From NCBI RefSeq assembly GCF_963082655.1, contig NC_081555.1:145515252-145579251 (forward strand): 64,000 nt of DNA, read 5' to 3'. Positions within the stretch are counted from its first letter, which is position 1, and each line of letters opens with the position of its first letter. Under the pieces are notes generated by a model. The model searched no databases. It was given only the letters and a program-made list of their open reading frames with translations, and had not been told where the DNA came from. A program made the translations under genes and the position numbers. This DNA is from Stomoxys calcitrans (Eukaryota > Arthropoda > Insecta > Diptera > Muscidae). Below are positions 55,880 to 64,000 of the stretch, one piece after another.

Positions 55880-56039
55880 GGTCGCCAAAGTGAAATCGCC
55901 TATAGCCTGGGGTACATCTCAACGGAGGTAAGTTTCGTCACAGAGATTTTATTGATCTGGGACCAAGAGGGTGAAATGCTTTTGAATTTTCTTTTTTACA
56001 GTTTATTGCTTGATGGAGTCTTAAAGCTAGACGGACAGT
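55880..56039. other. Spacer before the 180-bp satellite
   Basis: Non-repetitive sequence without a recognised feature. Confidence 0.4.
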
Positions 56040-57360
56040 AGTGTGTTTCAATACCAGAGTACGGTAGCTGAATGGCTCGGTAGATCGGTATGCGAGCGGA
56101 CACACCCTAATACACGTTTGGGCAAAGTGTGTTCGGCAGCCGGTAAGGGTAGGGGGACTGGTTACGAATTTCGGCCGCTGTAGGTGGTACGAATGCATAT
56201 CCTAATACTCGTTTGATCACGCAGATTGATTTCTAAGAGGCACAGCCTTATATACGGCAATTTTTGGGTCGTAGGCGGCACTCCGTTTTGTAAATTATTA
56301 GACAAGCATGCACATTCCACTTCACGGATCGATACACTGGTGGCTAGGACGCACACCCTAATACACATCACTGTTAGGGTAAACCGGTGGTCATGGAATG
56401 AGAATGAGAAAGATCACACCATTGCGAAGCAAGATATTCGGGAATGGAAAGCAAAAGAAGCCACACTCTAATATACGGTACGATTCAAGGTTTAGTGGCT
56501 GGTAAGGCACAGCCTAATACACGACCTTGCTCGGGTTCACTGGGGATGATGTCACGATGGGCGAGAGGGTACCCCGTGGACATAAAACGGAGTTTCGGGT
56601 ACGTTGGCATAGTGCCCCTCTTGCCTCTTACCTTCGTGATCATGATCTTGCCTCTTCGTGATCAATATTCACGGTTTGGGACTAGTAAGACACACCCTAA
56701 TACACGACCTTGCTCGGGTTCACTGGGGATGATGTCACGATGGGCGAGAGGGTACTCCGTGGACATAAAACTGGGTTTCGGGCACGTTAGCATAGTGCCC
56801 CTCTTGCCTCTTAGCTTCGTGATCAAGATCTTGCCTCTTCGTGATTTAAGCTACGTGATAATGATTCACGATTTGGTGGCTAGTAAGACACACTGTGGTT
56901 CACTGGGGATGATGGCACGAGGGACGAGAGGGCACTCCGTGGACATAAAACGGGGTTTCGGGCATGTTGACATAATACCCTTCTTGCCCCTTCGCTTCGT
57001 GATCATGATCTTGCCTCTTAGCTTCGTGATCGCGATTAAGGAGACACACCCTATTATACAATACGCGGGTTGATGGCTAGAAGGTGCAACCTAGTACTCG
57101 GCACTGTTCGGGTTCACGGGGTGATGGCACGTAGAGCCGGGAGAGGCACTTCGTTGCCATAAAGACGGGTTGTCGAGCCCGGTGGCAAGGAGGCACACCC
57201 TAATATACGGAACTACTGCGATCACGAGGACGGGCCGAAGAAACGAAAGGGCACACCGTTGGTAAACAATGAGGTTCGGACGCAATAGAGGAAGGGTGGC
57301 AATGAGGCGCACCCCAATTTACGGCACTGTTAACTCGCGATCACGAAGCTAAGAGGCAAA
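56040..57360 (+). repeat. GC-richer satellite, 180-183-bp units
   Basis: The anchor word CACACCCTAATACACG recurs through the block. The best units carry TTCACTGGGGATGATG at 56536, 56719 and 56899 (spacings 183 and 180). Flanking units are diverged and shorter. Repeated CTTCGTGATCATGATCTTGC words give local palindromes. A 209-codon open frame (56444-57073) is a periodic by-product with a 61-residue repeat. Base composition is clearly more GC-rich than its surroundings, and there is no similarity to families A-D. Confidence 0.85.
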
Positions 57361-57585
57361 AGGGAAATCCGTTTACACTTACCACTGGGCGACGATTGGG
57401 CATTCCCTGGTATGTTTGAGGCATTAAGCATTCGCAGACACTGTACTTCGATGTGGCCAATCGCACCATCATCAAGGGCACTAACAAACGACCGATCTTC
57501 AGTATATTCATGCAGACTAGAGGGGATTAATTTTCAATCGACAAAGTGGTTATCAAAATCGGAATCTACGAAGAACTAAAAAAGA
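57361..57585. other. Spacer, nothing recognised
   Basis: Between the satellite and the next element; no feature seen. Confidence 0.4.
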
Positions 57586-58485
57586 TTAGTAAAAAAGGCA
57601 TTAAGTTCGGCCGGTCCGAACTTTGGATACCCACCACCTCGGGTGTATATGTAAACACCCTTTCGCCACAATCTGGTGAAAATTGGATAACTTATGCACC
57701 CAAATTCGGCATGTACATTGGGTGGTCTAATAAATATATGTGACTGTTGAATTTTGTATTTCAAATTTCAGCGAAATCGAATAAAAAATAAAGCTTTTAT
57801 GGGCTTCAGATCCTTTATCGGCAGATCGCTCTGTATAGAAGCTATATCTAAAAATTGTCCGATACAAACCATATTTGGGACGGACGTCGGGAGACCTTCA
57901 CACCCTTTATCGGCAGATCGGTCAATATTGTAGCTATATTTGAATAAAGTCCGATCTGAACCATATTTGGGTCCTATGTTGGGAAGTTTCACTCTCTACT
58001 CACTGTTTAAAATTTCAGAAAAATCGGCTGAAAAATAAAGTTTTTTAGCTTTCAGACTCCCTATCGGGTGATCGGGCTATATGGTAGCTATATCTAAATG
58101 TAGTCCGATCTGAACCATATTTGGGTCAGATATCGGGAGGCTTAAAATAACCCGCCGTTGCGAAATCGGATAAAAAAAATAAAGCTTTTATGGTCTTCAG
58201 ACACTTTATCGGGAGATTGGTCTATATGGCAGCTATATCTGTATATAGTCCGATCTAAACCATATTTATGTCAGTTTTCGGGAAGTTTTAAACTACTCAA
58301 GCTTCCCGATTATAACAGACGAACGGACAGACGGACAGACACACGGACATCGTTAAATCGTCTTAGAATTATACGACGATCCGAAATATATATACTTTGT
58401 AGGGTCGGAGATTGATATTTCGATGTGTTGCAAACGGAATGACCAAATGAATATACACCCTATCCTACGGAGCTGGGTATAAAAA
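57586..58485 (-). mobile_element. Family A2 HINE-type element, complete
   Basis: Starts TTAGTAAAAAAGGCATTAAG with the hairpin (GGCCGGTCCGAACTT), GGATACCCACCACCTCGGG, four A2 units (AAAGCTTTTATGGGCTTCAG), GACGAACGGACAGACGGACA and the end CGGAGCTGGGTATAAAAA. It is the intact counterpart of the split copy at 16627. Confidence 0.83.
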
Positions 58486-58563
58486 TTTGCCAAAGAAACC
58501 ATGGTGCTAAAATCAAAATCAAGCTTTTGTGCAAAGTGCGTCTATAACAAAATCAACAAGTAA

Positions 58564-59946
58564 CAAGTAAAAGCGTGCTAAGTTCGGCCGGGCCGAATCT
58601 TATATACCCTCCACCATGGATCGCATTTGTCGACTTCTTTTCCCGGCATCTCTTCTTAGGCAAAAAAGGATATAAGAAAAGAGTTGCTCTGCTATTAAAA
58701 CGATATCAAGATATGGTCCGGTTCGGACCACAATTAAATTATATGTTGGAGACCTGTGTAAAATTTCAGCCAATTCGAATAAGAATTGCGCCCATTGGGG
58801 CTCACGAAGTAAAATAGAGAGAACGATTTATATGGGATCTGTATCGGGCTATAGACCGATTCAGACCATAATAAACACGCTTGTTGATGGTCATGAAAGG
58901 ATCCGTCGTACAAAATTTCAGGCATATCGGATAATAATTGCGACCTCTAGAGGCTCAAGAAGTCAAGACCCAAGATCGGTTTATATGGCAGCTATATCAG
59001 GTTATGGACCGATTTAAACCATACTTGGCACAGTTGTTGGATATCATAACGAAATACTTCGTGCAAAAATTCATTCCATTTGGATAAGAATTGCGCCCTC
59101 TAGAGGCTCAAGAAATCAAGACCCAAGATCGGTTTATATGGCAGCTATATCAGGTTATGAACCGACTTGTATTGTATTTAACATAGTGGTTGAAAGTAAA
59201 AATAAAATACGTCATGCAAAATTTCAGCCAAATCGGATAGGAATTGTGCCCTTTAGAGGCTCAAGAAGTCAAGACCCAAGATCGGTTTATATGGCAGCTA
59301 TATCAGGTTATGGACCGATTTGAACCATACTTGGCACAGTTGTTGGATATAATAAGAAAACACGTCGTGCAAAATTTCATATCAATCGGATAAGAATTGC
59401 GCACTCTAGAGGCTCAAGAAGTCAAGACCCAAGATCGTTTTATATGGCAGCTATATCAGGTTATGAACCGAATTGAACCATACTTAGCACAGTTGTTGGA
59501 TATCATAACAAAACACGTCGTGCAAAATTTCATTCCAATCGGTTAAGAATTGCGCACTCTAGAGGCTCAAGAAGTCAAGACCCAAGATCGGTTTATATGG
59601 CAGCTATATCAAAACATGGACCGATATGGCCCATTTACAATACCAACCGACCTACACTAATAAGAAGTATTTGTGCAAAATTTCAAGCGGCTAGCTTTAC
59701 TCCTTCGGAAGTTAGCGTGCTTTCGACAGACAGACGGACGGACGGACGGACGGACGGACGGACGGACGGACGGACGGACGGACGGACAGACGGACGGACA
59801 GACGGACGGACATGGCTAGATCGACATAAAATGTCACGACGATCAATAATATATATACTTTATGGGGTCTCAGACGAATATTTCGAGTAGTTACAAACAG
59901 AATGACGAAATTAGTATACCCCCCATCTTATGGTGGAGGGTATAAA
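58564..59946 (-). mobile_element. Full-length family B HINE-type element
   Basis: Very similar to 3995-5540 from CAAGTAAAAGCGTGC to GGAGGGTATAAA, but with one array unit fewer and a slightly shorter GGAC tract (59726-59811). It ends directly against the next element. Confidence 0.88.
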
Positions 59947-61114
59947 TAAGCGTTAAGTTCGGCCGGGCCGAACTTTGGATACCCACCACCTCGGGTATAT
60001 ATGTAAACCATCTTTCATCAAAATTCGGTGAAAATTTCATACCTTATACTCATATACCTCATACCGATCTGAACTATATACGACACGGATGTCGAAAAAC
60101 CGAACATATGTCACTGTTTCAAATTTCAGTGAAATCGGATTATAAATGCGCCTTTTATGGGGCCAAGACTTTAAATCGAGATATCGGTCTACATGGCAGC
60201 TATATCCAAATCTGGACCGATTTGGGCCAAGTTGCATAAACATGTCGAAGAGCCTAACACTAAGCACTGTCCCAAATTTCGGAGAAATCGGACAATAAAT
60301 GCCTCTTTTATGGGCCCTAAACCTTAAATCCAGAGATCGGTCTGTATGGCAGCTATATCCAAATCTGTACCGATCTGGACAAAATTGAAGAAGGACGTCG
60401 AAGAGCCTAACCAAACTCACTGTCTCAAATTTCAGCGACATCGGACAATAAATGCGTCTTTTATGGCCCCAAAACCTAAAACCTAGATATCGGTCTATAT
60501 GGCAGCTATATCCAAATCTGGACCGATCTGTGCGATATTGCAGAAGTATGTCAAGGGGCTTAACTTAACTCACTGTTCCAAATTTCGGGGACATCGGGCA
60601 ATAAATGAGCATTTTATGGGCCCAAAACCATAAATCAAGAAATCGGTCTATATGGCCTAAATCGGAGGATCGGTCTATATGGCAGCTATATCCAAATCTG
60701 GACCAATCTGAGCCAAATTGACAAATGATGTCGAAGGGCCTAACACAACTCACTGTCCCAAATTTCAACAAAATCGGATAATAAATGTGGCTTTTATGGG
60801 CCTAAGACCCTAAATCGGCGGATCGGTCTATATGGGGGCTATATCAAGATATAGTCCGATATAGCCCATCTTCGAACTTAGCTTGCTTATGGACAAAAAA
60901 AGAAACTGTGCAAAATTTCAGCTCAATATCTCTATTTTTAAAGACTGTAGCGTGATTTCAACAGACAGACGGACGGACATGGCTAGATCGTCTTAGATTT
61001 TTACGCTGATCAAGAATATATATACTTTATAGGGTCGGAAATGGATATTTCGATGTGTTGCAAACGGAATGACAAAATGAATATACCCCCATCCTTCGGT
61101 GGTGGGTATAAAAA
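59947..61114 (-). mobile_element. Family A HINE-type element abutting the previous one
   Basis: Starts TAAGCGTTAAGTTCGG without the usual CAAGTAAAAAG tip, then follows the same sequence as 17045-18651. It lacks about 440 bp of array, joined at about 60655 (TATATGG then CCTAAATCGGAGG). The far end CGGTGGTGGGTATAAAAA is intact. Confidence 0.87.
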
Positions 61115-62442
61115 CAAAAGGTTGAGAGACTGAAAGGCGAATGCTTGTAGTCTTGGCCCGTTATCGGTATTGAAACCAGCTGATATCCAACCCCTGATAT
61201 CCAGTTAACACCTCAAAAATTCGTATGACAGCTCAAGAAGTCGTAGGGTATTTTAGGAAACATTTTATAAAAATATCCTTGAAAAATCCCTATTAGAATC
61301 ATTCGCAATATTTTTTTTACAATTATTTGAATTTATCCTATATACTGTCTACTAAATCCCCTACTACGATAAACATGCAGCTGTAACTGAGTAAAACACC
61401 TTAACCACATTGAAAATCGCTATGGGCATTCTTTAACTGACTACCTACCTATCGTCGCAAGTTACAACTAACTTTTTTGCACTTTTGCTGAAAACCTCAA
61501 AACAAACTTACAATTTATTTATCTACCTCAAGGATTATCTCACTGCTGTTTGTTTTTTTTCGTTTCTTTGTCGAAACTCAAAGTACCTGAGAGCAGGCTG
61601 TAGGGTGCCCCCGAGGAAAAATGTGCAAAAACAATTTAGTTTGTATAGCACAACCATGAAAAATAGAAATAGAAGAAGTGTTGTAAGAAAGAAAAAGCGT
61701 AAAACTAAGTGAATAACGGACTGAAAAAGTAAAGTGATATTTTCGCTTGCCATCACAACGACTAAAGGCAAGAAATGAAAACAATTCTTATTATAATGGT
61801 CGGTGTAATATTTTCTTTCCCACACACACACACATACACACACACACCCATACACATTTTCTTTATCCTTTGGCCATAGATGTTGTTGATATAATTTATA
61901 GAATTTTATGCCTGCAAGGATAATGTGATGGTGTCTCTCTCTCTCGCTCTCTCTCTCTCGCTGTGTGTGTTGATGAAGGCAAATGGTCATGTGAGCCATA
62001 AGCAAGTGTTTATGGGTAAGTGTGTCGGTGTCTGTGTAATTCTCTCTGGGTCTTTCATTGCTATTGGCGTTATATATTTAACTCAATGTAATTAAAATCT
62101 GAGTTTATTTTTAACTCCTGGACCTTCACTTGCTTTAAATGAAATTGATTTCTCAATAAAAAATACTTGTTTTTTTTGTTAGTTTTCGCTTATACAAGAT
62201 TTCTCTGGAAAAACTGTGTAGCAAAACAGGTCACATTAAAGGGATTCCTTCAACAGTTTCTTTATTTCTTTTTATTTGTCAGGGATTAGGAAAAGGATTT
62301 CCTAGAAATGGTGACATCCAACGACATCTAAAAACATCTATTGCTAAATGACTCTTAATTAATTAGATTGAGAACTAATCAGCCACTGTTTTCTTAAAGC
62401 CGATGACAATAAACGCAAACTTGCGTCGAATGTCAATGAAAT
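61115..62442. other. No gene recognised; microsatellites
   Basis: (CA)n at about 61823-61851 and a (TC)n/(CGCTCT) tract at about 61935-61967. Open frames here are short and compositionally biased. No RNA gene or transposon terminus was found. Confidence 0.45.
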
Positions 62443-62715
62443 TTGCGGCCGGGCCGAACTTTGAATACCCACCACCTCGGATGTGAGTATTTACCACTTT
62501 TCATTATAATCTGGTGAAAAATGCATAATTCATGAACCCATAGCAGCTATATCAAAACATTTGGACCAAACTCGGAATGGTCGTCGAGCGGTCTAATACA
62601 ACTCACTGTTCCAAACGGTAAAACAGAATACTGGCCTATATAGTTATACAGTCCAATCTCCTCCATATTCGAGAAGGATATGTGAGGGATTGGACTGAAG
62701 GATATGTGAGGGATT
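62443..62715 (-). mobile_element. Family A element, hairpin end and one unit, running into a minisatellite
   Basis: GCGGCCGGGCCGAACTTTGA, ATACCCACCACCTCGG, a degenerate unit, then a 24-bp direct repeat (AGGATATGTGAGGGATTGGA at 62677 and 62699). The GACGGACGGAC module that follows is the start of the tract to the right. Confidence 0.75.
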
Positions 62716-64000
62716 GGACGTCCGACGGACGGACGATAGGACGGACGGACGATAGGACGGACGGACGATAGGACGGACGGACGATAGGACGGACGGACGA
62801 TAGGACGGACGGACGATAGGACGGACGGACGATAGGACGGACGGACGATAGGACGGACGGACGATAGGACGGACGGACGATAGGACGGACGGACGATAGG
62901 ACGGACGGACGATAGGACGGACGGACGATAGGACGGACGGACGATAGGACGGACGGACGATAGGACGGACGGACGATAGGACGGACGGACGATAGGACGG
63001 ACGGACGATAGGACGGACGGACGATAGGACGGACGGACGATAGGACGGACGGACGATAGGACGGACGGACGATAGGACGGACGGACGATAGGACGGACGG
63101 TCGATAGGACGGACGGACGATAGGACGGACGGACGATAGGACGGACGGACGATAGGACGGACGGACGATAGGACGGACGGACGATAGGACGGACGGACGA
63201 TAGGACGGACGGACGATAGGACGGACGGACGATAGGACGGACGGACGATAGGACGGACGGACGATAGGACGGACGGACGATAGGACGGACGGACGATAGG
63301 ACGGACGGACGATAGGACGGACGGACGATAGGACGGACGGACGATAGGACGGACGGACGATAGGACGGACGGACGATAGGACGGACGGACGATAGGACGG
63401 ACGGACGGACGATAGGACGGACGGACGATAGGACGGACGGACGATAGGACGGACGGACGATAGGACGGACGGACGATAGGACGGACGGACGATAGGACGG
63501 ACGGACGATAGGACGGACGGACGATAGGACGGACGGACGATAGGACGGACGGACGATAGGACGGACGGACGATAGGACGGACGGACGATAGGACGGACGG
63601 ACGATAGGACGGACGGACGATAGGACGGACGGACGATAGGACGGACGGACGATAGGACGGACGGACGATAGGACGGACGGACGATAGGACGGACGGACGA
63701 TAGGACGGACGGACGGACGATAGGACGGACGGATGATAGGACGGACGGACGATAGGACGGACGGACGATAGGACGGACGGACGATAGGACGGACGGACGA
63801 TAGGACGGACGGACGATAGGACGGACGGACGATAGGACGGACGGACGATAGGACGGACGGACGATAGGACGGACGGACGATAGGACGGACGGACGATAGG
63901 ACGGACGGACGATAGGACGATAGGACGGACGGACGATAGGACGGACGGACGATAGGACGGACGGACGATAGGACGGACGGACGATAGGACGGACGGACGA
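62716..64000. repeat. 16-bp minisatellite (GATAGGACGGACGGAC), about 80 units, open at the right edge
   Basis: Nearly perfect repetition to the end of the window. Exceptions: a G-to-GGTC change near 63100, extra GGAC units near 63410 and 63710, GGATGATAGG near 63731 and a doubled GATAGGAC near 63912. It begins exactly where other family A copies carry their GACGGACGGAC module. Confidence 0.95.

Noticed and set aside
56444..57073. 209-codon frame in the 180-bp satellite
   Set aside because: The frame is periodic with the satellite and broken in diverged units, so it looks like a by-product rather than a gene.
61485..62005. 75- and 156-codon frames near the CA and TC repeats
   Set aside because: Composition is driven by simple repeats; no domain, and they overlap on opposite strands.
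62716..64000. CRISPR-like array
   Set aside because: Units are 16-bp head-to-tail with no spacers, and the context is a fly genome.

Overview
This window reads as repeat-rich, non-coding DNA from a dipteran, most likely a calyptrate (muscoid) fly. The evidence is the AT-rich background with CA/GT and CAA/CAG microsatellites, the fly-type retroelements, a tRNA-derived SINE, and dense non-autonomous elements with internal tandem repeats. I found no convincing host gene. Apart from one LTR retrotransposon, every coding sequence seen is a decayed transposon remnant.

The centrepiece (24008-34000) is a structurally near-complete Ty3/gypsy-type LTR retrotransposon. It has 2.2-kb LTRs that differ at only about five bases, a primer-binding site matching the tRNA-Lys1,2 type, an intact gag (26801-28414) and an intact pol (28330-31713) in the -1 frame. 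Gag begins with a textbook RING-H2 zinc finger, followed by a capsid-like region and zinc knuckles. Pol carries protease, reverse transcriptase, RNase H and integrase. There is no env. The element lies in a rotted non-LTR retrotransposon: RT remnants are on its left and RNase H remnants on its right. A 200-N assembly gap touches the left junction.

The rest is mainly a nested mosaic of one superfamily of non-autonomous elements, called here families A, B and D. Each has a hairpin end (inverted arms AAGTTCGGCC/GGCCGAACTT in A and B, then ...ACTTG), a subterminal inverted repeat (TATACCC...CACC), a tandem array, a GGAC-type microsatellite and a conserved far end (...GGGTATAAAAA). In A and B the array unit is 153 bp, exactly 51 codons. 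This layout resembles Helentron-associated elements (HINE/DINE-1 type). Strand convention used here: '+' means the hairpin (putative 3') end lies to the right.

Left part (1-23800): a LINE tail, A/B elements (several nested), a 630-bp GTCT tract, a decayed 3.2-kb RTE-like LINE (10021-13213), a family C array, and a family D element. Right part (34001-64000): a mariner-type MITE, a rearranged Tc1/mariner-like element inside an A element that is itself inside another A element, a SINE, LINE remnants on both strands, two more C arrays, a GC-richer 180-183-bp satellite (56040-57360), and a 16-bp minisatellite of about 1.3 kb running off the right edge. Stretches without recognisable features are listed as such.
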